Source: Rhizobiales bacterium 2SD
Lineage (GTDB): Bacteria; Pseudomonadota; Alphaproteobacteria; Rhizobiales; Beijerinckiaceae
Assembly (NCBI GenBank): GCA_005502805.1
Contig: SCMY01000001.1
Coordinates: 744,001 to 808,000, forward strand
Reading direction: 5' to 3'
DNA: 64,000 bases
Part shown: positions 25,971-34,546 of the stretch, in pieces
How the letters are laid out: each line of letters starts with the position of its first letter
Position numbering within the stretch: the first letter of the stretch is position 1
Notes under the pieces: model-generated
What the model was told of the DNA's origin: nothing
Databases searched by the model: none
The model's input: only the letters and a program-made list of their open reading frames with translations
Position numbers and translations under genes: made by a program

Positions 25971-26944
25971 GAGACCGCCTCGATGCGGGGGTCGACGAAC
26001 CGGTACATCAGGTCCGTCAGGATGTTGAACAGGATGACCATGGCCGAGCAGGTGAAGAACACGCCGAGCAGGACCTGATAGTCGCGCTGGAGTAGCGCAT
26101 CGAAGAGCAGGCGCCCGATCCCCGGCCAGGCGAAGACGGTCTCGACCAGCAGCGAGCCACCGACAAGCTGACCGGCCTGCAGGCCCGCCAGCGTCACCAC
26201 CGGCAGGATCGCGTTCGGGACCATGTGGTGGCGGACGACCGCGCCCGGCGTCAGGCCCTTGGCATAAGCGGTCTTGACGTAGTCGAAGCGCGAGACCTCG
26301 ATCATCGAGGAGCGCATCATGCGAGCGTAGACGGCGGTGAAGAACAGGCCGAGCGTCGTTGCCGGCATGATCAGGTGCCAGCCGATATCGAGTGTACGCC
26401 GGGCGCCGGTATAGCCCGCGCCCATGCTCTCGTAGCCGACATTGGGCAGCCACCCCAGATATTTGGAGAAGACGATCTGGGCGATGATCGCCAGCCAGAA
26501 CAGCGGCATGGCGTAGAACACCAGCGAGCCCGTCATGATCGCGCTGTCGGAGGCGCGCCCGACCCGGCGCGCCGCGACGACGCCGAGCGTGACGCCCGCC
26601 GCCAGCGAGATGATCAGCGCCGTGCCGGTCAGCAGCAGCGTCGCCGGCAGGCGCTCCAGGATCAGGTCGAGCACAGGGCGCTGCTGGCGATAGCTGAAGC
26701 CGAGATCGAGGCTGAGCATGCCCTTGATGTAGAGCCAGAACTGCTCGGCCAGCGAGCGGTCGAGGCCGAAGCGCTCGCGCAATTGCTGCAGGAAGACTGC
26801 GTCGCCCGCACCGGCCTCGCCGGCCATGACCTGGGCGGGATCGCCGGGCGCAAGGCGCAGCAGGAAGAAGTTCAGCGCGGCGATGGCGATCAGGATGACC
26901 GCCGCCCCCAGCGCCTTGCGAAGCAGAAACAATGCGAACGTCAC
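25967..26944 (-). CDS. peptide-type ABC permease (DppB family)
   Basis: Permease of 325 residues with the N-terminal FALFLLRKALGAAVILIAIA segment, ERFGLDRSLAEQFWLYIKGMLSLDLGFS, and the EAA-type loop VKTAYAKGLTPGAVVRHHMV. It is separated from the binding protein gene by a 63-base gap holding a strong hairpin, so its expression may be lower than that of the binding protein. Confidence 0.94.
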   Translation of the reverse strand: MTFALFLLRKALGAAVILIAIAALNFFLLRLAPGDPAQVMAGEAGAGDAVFLQQLRERFGLDRSLAEQFWLYIKGMLSLDLGFSYRQQRPVLDLILERLPATLLLTGTALIISLAAGVTLGVVAARRVGRASDSAIMTGSLVFYAMPLFWLAIIAQIVFSKYLGWLPNVGYESMGAGYTGARRTLDIGWHLIMPATTLGLFFTAVYARMMRSSMIEVSRFDYVKTAYAKGLTPGAVVRHHMVPNAILPVVTLAGLQAGQLVGGSLLVETVFAWPGIGRLLFDALLQRDYQVLLGVFFTCSAMVILFNILTDLMYRFVDPRIEAVS

Positions 26945-26963
26945 GCGCCCCTCCGCGATCCCG

Positions 26964-26991
26964 CGGCGGGAAGGAAGTGCCCTTCCCGCCG
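26964..26991 (-). terminator. intercistronic hairpin between binding protein and permease
   Basis: An 11-bp perfect stem (CGGCGGGAAGG and complement) with a six-base loop lies just after the binding protein stop. There is no clear T-run. It probably acts as a partial terminator or 3' stabiliser that keeps the binding protein in excess over the membrane parts. Confidence 0.6.
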
Positions 26992-27007
26992 ATCGGCCGG
27001 CCTGTCG

Positions 27008-28612
27008 TCAGGCCTTCCAGGCGTCCTGGAAGGCGTCGTTCATGCCGGTGGCGGTCTTGATCAGGTTGTTGAAGTTGCTGCGGTAGATCGTCGGGAACTC
27101 GAGCTCGAGCATCCAGGCGACCGGCAGGTCCTCGACCAGGATCTGCTGGACCTTGGTGTAGAGCTCTTGCCGGGCGGCCTCGCCATTGGCCGCGGCCGCT
27201 TCCGCGAACAACCGGTCGACCTCCGGATTGGAATAGCCGGCGACATTGTTCCAGGGCGAGCCCTTGGCGATGTTGCTGGAGACGTAAGTTCGCGCGACGC
27301 CGAGGGCGGGATCGCCGAACTGCGAGAGCCAGGTGAAGGCGAGGTCGAAATCCCAATCCGAGAGGCGCTGGCCGTAGCCGGCGACGTCGGTCGTCACCAG
27401 CTGGATGTTCATGCCGATATCGGTGAGATTCTGCTTCACCGCCTCGGCCCAGCGCGTCCAGGCCTCGCCATAGGGCAGCGCCAGCAGGCGGATCGGCTCG
27501 CCCTTGTAGCCGGACTCCTTCAGCAGCGCCTTGGCCTTGGCCGGATCGAAGCCGTAAGCGGCGACCTTGTCGCTGTAGAAGCGCGTCTTCGAGCTGACCG
27601 GGCCGGAGGCGAGGCGCGCCAGCCCGTTCCAGATGACGTCCTTGGCGAAGTCGCGGTCCATGCCGTACATCACCGCCTGGCGGAAGGACTTCTTCGCCAT
27701 CAGGCCCTGGCGGTGGTTGAACCAGAGCCAGGACAGGGGCGCGATCATCTCCCAGCCCTTGCCGGTGACGGCGGTGTTCTTCATCTTCGCGAGCTTGGCG
27801 ACGTCGAAATTCTCGACCGTGCCGCCGGTCAGGATGTCGACCGCGCCGGTCTCGTAGGCGACGACGCGCGCCGCGGCATCCGGAATGATCTGCCAGTAGA
27901 TCTCGTCGAGATTGGGCAGGCCCTGGACATGGTAGTCCGGGTTGCGCGTGAGCTTGATGTGCGAGCCGCGCGTCCACTCCGCCAGCTTGAACGGGCCGGT
28001 GCCGATGGGCGTGTTGTTGTTCGGGTTGGTCTTGTAGTCGGTGCCGGCATAGAGGTGCCTGGGCACGATCGGCGTCGTGCTCAACTCGAACATCAGGATG
28101 AACGGACCGAAGGGGTTCTTCAGCTGGTAGCGCACGGTGAAGTCGTCGAGCTTCTCGATGCGCTCGACATGGGTGGTCGCGACCGGCCGCCAGCGCGGAT
28201 GCAGCTCGCGCAGGAAGACGTCGGTCGAGAAGACGACGTCGTCGGCGGTGAAGGGCTTGCCGTCATGCCATTTGACGTTGCGCTTGAGATGGAAGGTATA
28301 GGCCTTGCCGTCCTCCGAGATCTCCCAGCGCTCGGCCAAAGACGGGATAGGCTTCAGGTCGTGGCCGTATTTCAGCAGGCTCTCATAGATGCTGCCGGCG
28401 ACCATCTGCGTCGGTGTGTTCTGGACGAGGCCGAGCATCAGGCTCGACGGCTCGGGATGGACCACCGCCCGGACGGCCCCGCCGCGCTTGGGCGACTGCG
28501 CCAGCGCCGTGATCGAGCCGTTAGCCAGCGGGCTCAGCCCGAAGAACAGTTCCCCCGCCGCAAGGCCGGCGACGCCGGCCTTGAGCAGTTCCCGCTTGTT
28601 GAAGCCTGTCAT
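27008..28612 (-). CDS. peptide-type ABC transporter substrate-binding protein
   Basis: SBP_bac_5 protein of 534 residues. The N-terminus NKRELLKAGVAGLAAGELFFG resembles a Tat-like signal with a lysine-arginine pair and cleavage after ALAQ. The body has YTFHLKRNVKWHDGKPFTADDVVF and IGTGPFKLAEWTRGSHIKLTRNPDY. Strong GGGGAGG upstream of the ATG. It is placed between the aminotransferase and the permeases; the ligand is probably an amine or N-acylated compound judged from its neighbours, which is inference. Confidence 0.92.
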   Translation of the reverse strand: MTGFNKRELLKAGVAGLAAGELFFGLSPLANGSITALAQSPKRGGAVRAVVHPEPSSLMLGLVQNTPTQMVAGSIYESLLKYGHDLKPIPSLAERWEISEDGKAYTFHLKRNVKWHDGKPFTADDVVFSTDVFLRELHPRWRPVATTHVERIEKLDDFTVRYQLKNPFGPFILMFELSTTPIVPRHLYAGTDYKTNPNNNTPIGTGPFKLAEWTRGSHIKLTRNPDYHVQGLPNLDEIYWQIIPDAAARVVAYETGAVDILTGGTVENFDVAKLAKMKNTAVTGKGWEMIAPLSWLWFNHRQGLMAKKSFRQAVMYGMDRDFAKDVIWNGLARLASGPVSSKTRFYSDKVAAYGFDPAKAKALLKESGYKGEPIRLLALPYGEAWTRWAEAVKQNLTDIGMNIQLVTTDVAGYGQRLSDWDFDLAFTWLSQFGDPALGVARTYVSSNIAKGSPWNNVAGYSNPEVDRLFAEAAAANGEAARQELYTKVQQILVEDLPVAWMLELEFPTIYRSNFNNLIKTATGMNDAFQDAWKA

Positions 28613-28650
28613 GATGTCCTCCCCTTGTTGATTGCTTTTTGCGCAAATGG

Positions 28651-28669
28651 GCGGGCGTTCGTCGCCCGC
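28651..28669 (-). terminator. hairpin behind the aminotransferase gene
   Basis: GCGGGCG and CGCCCGC enclose a five-base loop, located seven bases beyond the aminotransferase stop and before the binding protein gene. It is followed on the minus strand by CCATTTG rather than a T-run, so read-through is expected. Confidence 0.5.
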
Positions 28670-28675
28670 TCCGTC

Positions 28676-29998
28676 TCAGAGCGTCGCGAGCGTGCGCGCC
28701 ACCGCTTCGGCGGTCGCCTTGATCTCGGCCTCGCCATGGGCGAGCGAGCTCAGGCTGTGCAACGTGTTGGCCGGCGACATGTAGACGCCCTCCTGCATCA
28801 GCGCGTTGGCGAAGGCCTTGAACTTCGCCCGGTCGACATGGGTGCAGAAGTCGCGGTAGTCGGTGATCTCGTCGCAGTCGGTGAAGTAGATCTGGAAGAC
28901 CGAGCCGACATTCTGGACGATGGCGCGATGGCGCTTCTGGGCGCCGATGACCTCGCGCAGCGCGCTCGCCATCGCCGTGCCGCAGGCCTGCAATTGCTTG
29001 AAGCCGGCCGCCTTGTCGGCGGTCATGATCTCCAGCATCGTCTTGGTGGCGTAGAGCCCGAGCCGCGGCGCGTTATGGCTGCCGTAATGCAGGATCTTGC
29101 CCCATTCGAGTCCGGCCATGATGTGGTCGGGACCGCAGATCGCCGCGATCGGGAAGCCCTGACCGAGCGCCTTGCCATAGGTGACGATGTCCGGCGAGAG
29201 CCCGTAGCGCTCGGCGCAGCCGCCGGCGCCGAGGCGAAAGCCCGTCACCGTCTCGTCGAGATAGAACAGCGCGCCATGCGCCTTGCAGATCGACTGGATG
29301 AACTGGAGATAGCCCTCCTTCGGCGGGATCACGCCCATATTGGTCATGACGCCCTCGGTGACGATGCAGGCGACGTCGCGGCCATGGGCCTCCATCACCC
29401 GGGTCAGCGCCGCTTCGTCGTTCCACGGCACCACCAGCGTGTCGGCCCAGGAGCCGGCGGTCAGGCCGGAGCTGTCGGGGATACGGATCGGATCGTTGGG
29501 ATGGCCGAGCGAGGTCGGCAGCTGCGGATTGCTGTTGAGCAGCACCGCGTCGTACCAGCCATGGTAATGACCCTCGAACTTCAGGATCTTCGAGCGTCCG
29601 GTCAGGCCGCGGGCCAGGCGGAAGGCCGCCATGCAGGCCTCGGTGCCGGTGTTGGCGAAGCGGATCTTCTGGGCATGCGGCAGCAGGTCGACCAGCATCT
29701 CGGCGACCTCGACCTCGACTTCGAGCGCCGTGGCGAAATGGGTGCCGTGCTCGACCTCGCGCTGCACCGCCTCGACGATCGCCGGATGGGCGTGGCCGAG
29801 CGGCAGGGCGCCGAAGGACATCATCCAGTCGATGTATTCGTTGCCGTCGACGTCGCGGAGCCGGGCGCCCTTGCCGCTGCGCATATAGGGCGGATAGGGC
29901 GCATAATTGGTCGGTCCGCGCGAGGCCGAGCTGACCCCTTCGACAAGCACCTTCATCGCCCGCTCGAAGAGCTGGCCCGAAGCGGTATTCCGCAGCAT
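28676..29998 (-). CDS. class III pyridoxal-phosphate aminotransferase, glutamate-1-semialdehyde aminomutase-like
   Basis: A 440-residue cytosolic enzyme. The ATG at 29998 has AGGAA eight bases upstream; the GTG at 30076 would lie inside an apparent promoter and operator. Key segments are NTGTEACMAAFRLAR, LDETVTGFRLG (cofactor-binding Asp) and TYGKALGQGFPIAAICG (Schiff-base Lys). Not an obvious HemL, because it sits in a transporter operon rather than with heme genes. It probably transaminates or isomerises an amine imported by the adjacent ABC system. Confidence 0.88.
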   Translation of the reverse strand: MLRNTASGQLFERAMKVLVEGVSSASRGPTNYAPYPPYMRSGKGARLRDVDGNEYIDWMMSFGALPLGHAHPAIVEAVQREVEHGTHFATALEVEVEVAEMLVDLLPHAQKIRFANTGTEACMAAFRLARGLTGRSKILKFEGHYHGWYDAVLLNSNPQLPTSLGHPNDPIRIPDSSGLTAGSWADTLVVPWNDEAALTRVMEAHGRDVACIVTEGVMTNMGVIPPKEGYLQFIQSICKAHGALFYLDETVTGFRLGAGGCAERYGLSPDIVTYGKALGQGFPIAAICGPDHIMAGLEWGKILHYGSHNAPRLGLYATKTMLEIMTADKAAGFKQLQACGTAMASALREVIGAQKRHRAIVQNVGSVFQIYFTDCDEITDYRDFCTHVDRAKFKAFANALMQEGVYMSPANTLHSLSSLAHGEAEIKATAEAVARTLATL

Positions 29999-30075
29999 TT
30001 CTAGCGTTCCTCGCCTTGCGGCCGGCGCGCCTTCAGTGATTGGCGCGCCTTGACCGATGTTCTCTATTATGCTCA

Positions 30076-30097
30076 CTTGTTCACTATTGGAAACAAG
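30076..30097. promoter_or_regulatory. inverted repeat CTTGTT-N10-AACAAG in the divergent control region
   Basis: The repeat sits between the aminotransferase operon and the deacetylase operon, directly upstream of a possible minus-strand -10 box CATAAT (30071-30066). It is a candidate site for the XRE-cupin regulator encoded in the same operon. Confidence 0.45.
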
Positions 30098-30144
30098 CCG
30101 GTTCGCGTTGTCAAGCGCATCCCCGGAGAAAAAGAGGGAACGGG

Positions 30145-31161
30145 ATGCAGGTCGTTTGGTCGGCTAAGCAACTGGCGCATCGGGGGACGCGCTTCGTCCG
30201 CGCAGGCGAGATCGTGCCCAGTCCCGAGACCGCCGAGCGAGCGACCTTCATCCGCGATGCGGTGGTGCGGCGCGGCCATTCATTGATCGAGCCGTGTGAG
30301 CTCGGCCTCGCTCCGATCCTCGCCGTGCACGACGCCGATTTCGTCTCGTTCCTGCAGAACGCGCGCTCCGGCTGGTCCGCGTTCGCCGGCCCCGAGGCAG
30401 CGGTCATGCCGAATGTCCACCCGCGCGGCCCTCATGCGCGCCGGCCTTCCGGTCCGGTCGGGCAGCTCGGCTGGTACACCGGCGACATGGCCTGCGAGAT
30501 CACCGACGGCACCTGGCAGGCCGCCTATGCCGCGGCGCAGGGCGCGGCGACCGCGGCCCAGCTCGTCGCCGAGGGTGCCCGTTCCGTCTACGCGCTCTGC
30601 CGGCCGCCCGGGCACCATGCCGGTGGCGATCGCGCCATGGGCTTCTGCTATCTCAACAACGCCGCCATCGCGGCGCAGGAGCTGCGCAGGAGCTTCGAGC
30701 GCGTCGCCATCCTCGATGTCGACGTCCATCACGGCAACGGCACGCAGGAGGTCTTCTACGACCGTGGTGATGTCTATTTCGCCTCGATCCACGGCGATCC
30801 CGACCAGTACTACCCATTCTACTGGGGCTATGCCGACCAGACCGGCGAGGGCGAAGGTGCGGGCGCAACCCTGAACGTGCCCTTCCCCGTCGGCTCCGGC
30901 GACGGCCCCTTCCTCGGCGCACTCGCGACGGCGCTCGCCGGCATCCGCCGCTTCGCTCCGCAGGCGCTCGTGCTCTCGCTCGGCGTCGACGCCTCCATCC
31001 ACGACCCGCACGGACGCCACGCCGTCAGCGATGACGGCTTCCGGCGCATGGCCGAAGCGATCGCGACACTGAAGCTGCCGACGGCGATCGTGCAGGAAGG
31101 CGGTTACGCCTCGGCCGAACTCGGCGAGACCGTCGCCGATATCCTCGACATCCTGGGATGA
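30145..31161 (+). CDS. histone-deacetylase-family amidohydrolase, acetylpolyamine type
   Basis: A 338-residue zinc enzyme beginning at the ATG after AGAGGGAA. The active site is visible: CRPPGHHAGGDRAMGFCYLNN (paired histidines), ILDVDVHHGNGTQEVFY (Asp and His zinc ligands), the distal Asp in SLGVDASIHDP, and the transition-state Tyr in EGGYA. The SLGVD pattern is closer to acetylpolyamine amidohydrolases than to eukaryote-type histone deacetylases. It would remove an acetyl group from an N-acetylated amine. Divergent from an aminotransferase and peptide-type transporter operon. Confidence 0.88.
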   Translation: MQVVWSAKQLAHRGTRFVRAGEIVPSPETAERATFIRDAVVRRGHSLIEPCELGLAPILAVHDADFVSFLQNARSGWSAFAGPEAAVMPNVHPRGPHARRPSGPVGQLGWYTGDMACEITDGTWQAAYAAAQGAATAAQLVAEGARSVYALCRPPGHHAGGDRAMGFCYLNNAAIAAQELRRSFERVAILDVDVHHGNGTQEVFYDRGDVYFASIHGDPDQYYPFYWGYADQTGEGEGAGATLNVPFPVGSGDGPFLGALATALAGIRRFAPQALVLSLGVDASIHDPHGRHAVSDDGFRRMAEAIATLKLPTAIVQEGGYASAELGETVADILDILG

Positions 31162-32252
31162 CCATGCCTGCCACGCTTCTCATCGTCTCGCTCGGCGAGC
31201 TCGGCACCAATGTGCTCGAAGCCGCCGGACGCAGCGGCCTGTTCGACCGGATCGTGGTAGCGAGCCGCTCGGTCGACAAAGCGCGCGCCCGGATCAACAA
31301 CGCCCTGATCGGCTGCGGGATCGACGGCTACTTCCCGCGCTTCGAGGCGATCGGGCTCGACTTCAACGACCCGGCCTGCGTCGCTTCCCTGCGCCGCATC
31401 GCCCCTGACATCGTCTTCAGCGCGCCGACGCTGCTGCCCTGGTGGAAGGTCGGCGGCCTCGACGGCGCGACCGAGACCCCGGCTGAGAAGGTCCCGTTCG
31501 GCGGCTATGTCAGCCTCCAGCTCGCGCCGATGGCGATCTTCCGGGCCCGGATGGCCGAGGCAGGCCTCGCCACGCGCTGGATCGCCGCCTCCTTCCCCGA
31601 TGTGATCAATCCCAGCCTGGCGCGCACCGGGCTCGGTCCCGATTGCGGCATCGGCAATGTCCGCGAGCCGATCGCCAAGATCCAGGCGTCTGTCGGCCGT
31701 CGGCTCGGCGTTTCCCCCAATCGGGTCGAGGTCCGGCTCGTCGCGCAGCACGCCTTCGAATACGGCGTGTTCCAGGCACAGCCGCCCGCGGAGCTGTCGC
31801 CTTATCTCCTCGAAGTGATCGTCGACGGGCAGGACCAGACCAAACTGGGCCATGAGGCGCTGCGCGAGCCGTTCCTCTTCCCCTATGACCTGCATTTCAA
31901 CCGCATCACCGCCTCGGCGGCGATCGACGGGATGCGCGCTTTGCTCAGCCCGACGCCGATGCGCACGCATCTGCCAGGCGTGCTCGGCCTGGTCGGCGGT
32001 TATCCGGTCGTCGTCGAAGCCGGCCACATCCGGCTCGACCTGCCCGCGCAGTGGAGCGAGGCGCAGGCGATCGCGACCAACGAGGCCTCGCTACGCGGGG
32101 ACGGGATCGAGCGCATCGAGGCGGACGGCACCATCGTCTTCACGCCCGAGACGGTGGAGGCGCTGCATGCTCTGACCGGCGCGACGATCGAATCAGCCCA
32201 TCCCGGGACGGCCGCGAGCCAGGCCGCGCTGATCCTGAAGCACCTGGTCTGA
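31158..32252 (+). CDS. unrecognised Rossmann-fold protein
   Basis: I do not recognise this 364-residue protein. The N-terminus TLLIVSLGELGTNVLEAAGRSG looks like a dinucleotide-binding loop (GxLGxxV). A central ASFPDVINPSLARTGLGPDCGIGN segment and a C-terminal HLPGVLGLVGGYPVVVEAGHI segment appear ordered and could form a catalytic domain like those of saccharopine- or malate-dehydrogenase-like enzymes. It overlaps the deacetylase gene by four bases, implying a shared pathway. No signal peptide. Confidence 0.7.
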   Translation: MTMPATLLIVSLGELGTNVLEAAGRSGLFDRIVVASRSVDKARARINNALIGCGIDGYFPRFEAIGLDFNDPACVASLRRIAPDIVFSAPTLLPWWKVGGLDGATETPAEKVPFGGYVSLQLAPMAIFRARMAEAGLATRWIAASFPDVINPSLARTGLGPDCGIGNVREPIAKIQASVGRRLGVSPNRVEVRLVAQHAFEYGVFQAQPPAELSPYLLEVIVDGQDQTKLGHEALREPFLFPYDLHFNRITASAAIDGMRALLSPTPMRTHLPGVLGLVGGYPVVVEAGHIRLDLPAQWSEAQAIATNEASLRGDGIERIEADGTIVFTPETVEALHALTGATIESAHPGTAASQAALILKHLV

Positions 32253-32269
32253 GTGGCGCGCCCCGTCGC

Positions 32270-33373
32270 CTAGGCGGCCTTGCGCTTCTCCGCCGCGTGC
32301 TGCTCCTCCGAGACGCCAGCACGCCAATAGCTGACGACGAGATGCGCATCGATCTCGGGGCGCAGATACTGGCGGGCCGCGGCGCGGATCTCGCGGAAGG
32401 CGGCATGCTCGCAGGCGGCCCAGAGATAGAGACTGCCCTCGCCCGCAGGCCAGTCGAGCGTCGCCAGCGCATCGGTCAGCAGACTGGCCGAGCCCGGAGC
32501 GGCGCCGTCGCGATGAAGCCAGCGCAGCTCGAACCCCTCCGGCAAGGCCAGAGGCTGGCGCTCGGCGGCGTCCGCGATTTCGACCAGCGCCAGTCCCATC
32601 GCGTCCACGGGCAGGTGCTCCAGCATGCGGGCGAGCGCCGGTAGGCCGGTCTCGTCGGCGAGGAAGATGTAGCGCTCCGCCTGTTTCAGCCCGCGCCCGC
32701 CCGGCCCGGCCATGCCGATGCGGTCGCCGATCTGCACGTTCGCCGCGAAGGCCGAACCCGGCCCGGCATCGTCGTGCAACACGAAATCGATCGCGAGCGT
32801 GCCGGCGGCGACATCGATCTCACGGATGGTGTATTTGCGGATCGCCGGCCGCCGCTCCGGCGGCGGCGATTGCAGCAGCCCGTCCGCGCCGATCATCGGC
32901 CAGACCGGCTCCGGCAAGCCCACAGGCGGAATGAACAGGCGCACATGCAGCGCCTCCAGCGAGTCGTAACGCCCAAGATCCTCGCCGCGGAAGTGGATAC
33001 GACGCATATGGGGCGTCAGCTGTTCGACGCCGGTCACGCTCAGCACGCGAAAGTCCGGCGGCAGCATCGGTTCGGCGCCGTCGCCGCTCCAGCGGATCAC
33101 GGGCGCGGCCCCGGCCGGTGCGAACTCGACGACATGGCTCGCGATCGCGAATTTGCTGCCCTGGAGTCGGGCGAGATCAGGTGCTTCAACGAGGATGGCG
33201 AGAGCGCCCGCTTCCAAGCGGAGCTCCGCCCGGCTGCCGTCGAGCCGGATCGTCGTCACGCCGCCGGCCTCGCTCACTTCGGCCTCATGCTCGAGCAGGT
33301 GCTCGCAGAGCGGATGCAGCACGGAAGTGGGGTCGGACAGGGCGATACGCGTTTGCGCACAAAGCATGGTCAT
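32270..33373 (-). CDS. siderophore-interacting protein (ferric-siderophore reductase) with N-terminal DUF2218-like domain
   Basis: A 367-residue cytosolic flavoprotein. Residues 1-95 resemble DUF2218 (LCEHLLEHEAEVSEAGGVTTIRL, ASHVVEFA). The rest is a ViuB-type reductase: MRRIHFRGEDLG, RKYTIREIDVAAGTLAIDFVLH for FAD binding, and FLADETGLPALARMLEHLP plus WAACEHAAFREIRA in the NAD(P)H domain. It reduces imported ferric siderophores so that iron is released. It is the last gene of the iron-uptake operon. Confidence 0.92.
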   Translation of the reverse strand: MTMLCAQTRIALSDPTSVLHPLCEHLLEHEAEVSEAGGVTTIRLDGSRAELRLEAGALAILVEAPDLARLQGSKFAIASHVVEFAPAGAAPVIRWSGDGAEPMLPPDFRVLSVTGVEQLTPHMRRIHFRGEDLGRYDSLEALHVRLFIPPVGLPEPVWPMIGADGLLQSPPPERRPAIRKYTIREIDVAAGTLAIDFVLHDDAGPGSAFAANVQIGDRIGMAGPGGRGLKQAERYIFLADETGLPALARMLEHLPVDAMGLALVEIADAAERQPLALPEGFELRWLHRDGAAPGSASLLTDALATLDWPAGEGSLYLWAACEHAAFREIRAAARQYLRPEIDAHLVVSYWRAGVSEEQHAAEKRKAA

Positions 33374-33403
33374 GGGGAGGTATCCTGTCGCTGCCCTGGC
33401 TTT

Positions 33404-34546
33404 TCAGGGTTTGGCCTGGCCTGCGCCGTCGATCCAGAGCGTGCCATCGAGCGGGATTGCCGAGAAACGGCGGGAAATCTCGTCCAGCGTCGCCTGCGGG
33501 TCGACATCGGCGAAGCGCTCCGGGTGGAACCAGGTCGCCAGCCGCTCGATCGCGACGATGTGGAGCGGGGTATCGTTGAACAGATGCCAGAGCCCATAGG
33601 CCCGGCGATTGCGGACCGCCGCGAGCGCGGCGATGCCAGGCTTCCCGAGCAGGGCGGCGAAGCTCTGCGCCGCGGTCTCGCGGGGGACGCCGAGGCCGAG
33701 GACGAGACCATTGAGCTTGGCCAGATGCGTGCCGCCTGTCGCGACATAGATCGCGGGATCCGCGGCGAGGAGCTGCTCAAGGCTGATCTGACCGGTCGCG
33801 CCCGGCAGGATCGCGGCGGCAATGTTGCGCCCGCCGGCGGCACTGATGAAGTCGTCGAAGGTGCCCTTGCCCGGCGTCTGGCAGCAATCGAAGCCGCCGG
33901 CATGAGCGTGCATGAACACCGAGGGGCGCTCCGCCCCGCGCAGGCGCTCCTCGATCAGGCGCCGACGCTCCTCATAGAAGCGGATATAGGCCTCGGCCTG
34001 CTCCTGCCGGCCGACCAGCTTGCCGAGAATGCGCAGGCTCGGCAGCGTGTCGCGCATCGGCTGCAGGTAGAAGTCGACGACGGCAACCTTGATGCCGGCC
34101 GCCTCGAAACGCTCGACGAGATCGCCCTGTCCGCCGCGCCGCGTGCCCGCCAGCGACAGGCTGAGGATGACGAGGTCCGGTGAGAGCGACACCGCCTTCT
34201 CAAACGAGAAACCGTCCTGCGTGCCGCCATCGCCGACTGTCGGCACGCTCTCGATCGCAGGGAATTTGGCGAGATAGCGCGCATAGGCGTCGGGGTTCTG
34301 ACGGCGATGGTCGGTGCCCCAGCCGGCGAGCAGGCCGATTGGATCGGGATGGAGGAGGCCGAGCGCGTTGAGCTGGCGCCCTTGCGCCAGCACGATCCGC
34401 TTCGCCGGGCCGGGCAGGGTCACGCTGCGGCCGAGCAGGTCGGTCACCGTGACCGGCTCGGCGCGGGCGGATAGCACCGAGACCCAGGACAGCGCGATCA
34501 TTGCGAGCAGCAGCTGCGTCAGGAGCCGCGGCGAGGAAGCGATCAT
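33404..34546 (-). CDS. iron-siderophore ABC transporter substrate-binding protein
   Basis: A 380-residue periplasmic protein with signal peptide LLTQLLLAMIALSWVSVLSARA. The mature part begins EPVTVTDLLGRSVTLPGPAKRIVLAQ, the usual start of FepB/FhuD-type cluster A-III proteins. LSPDLVILSLS and WHLFNDTPLHIVAIERLATW are further family features. Its start overlaps the hydrolase stop by four bases. No permease or ATPase for this importer is encoded nearby. Confidence 0.9.
   Translation of the reverse strand: MIASSPRLLTQLLLAMIALSWVSVLSARAEPVTVTDLLGRSVTLPGPAKRIVLAQGRQLNALGLLHPDPIGLLAGWGTDHRRQNPDAYARYLAKFPAIESVPTVGDGGTQDGFSFEKAVSLSPDLVILSLSLAGTRRGGQGDLVERFEAAGIKVAVVDFYLQPMRDTLPSLRILGKLVGRQEQAEAYIRFYEERRRLIEERLRGAERPSVFMHAHAGGFDCCQTPGKGTFDDFISAAGGRNIAAAILPGATGQISLEQLLAADPAIYVATGGTHLAKLNGLVLGLGVPRETAAQSFAALLGKPGIAALAAVRNRRAYGLWHLFNDTPLHIVAIERLATWFHPERFADVDPQATLDEISRRFSAIPLDGTLWIDGAGQAKP

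Noticed and set aside
25971-27977. Long minus-strand extension in the DppC frame
   Set aside because: The frame crosses DppB and the binding protein in another reading frame. DppC starts at the GTG at 25970.
26225-30004. 1259-codon open frame on the plus strand
   Set aside because: It is antisense to DppB, the binding protein and the aminotransferase, is rich in Arg, Asp, Gly and His, and has no domain. Such frames arise opposite real genes in GC-rich DNA.
30000-30076. N-terminal extension of the aminotransferase to GTG 30076
   Set aside because: It would run through a -10 box and an inverted repeat. The ATG at 29998 has a good ribosome-binding site.
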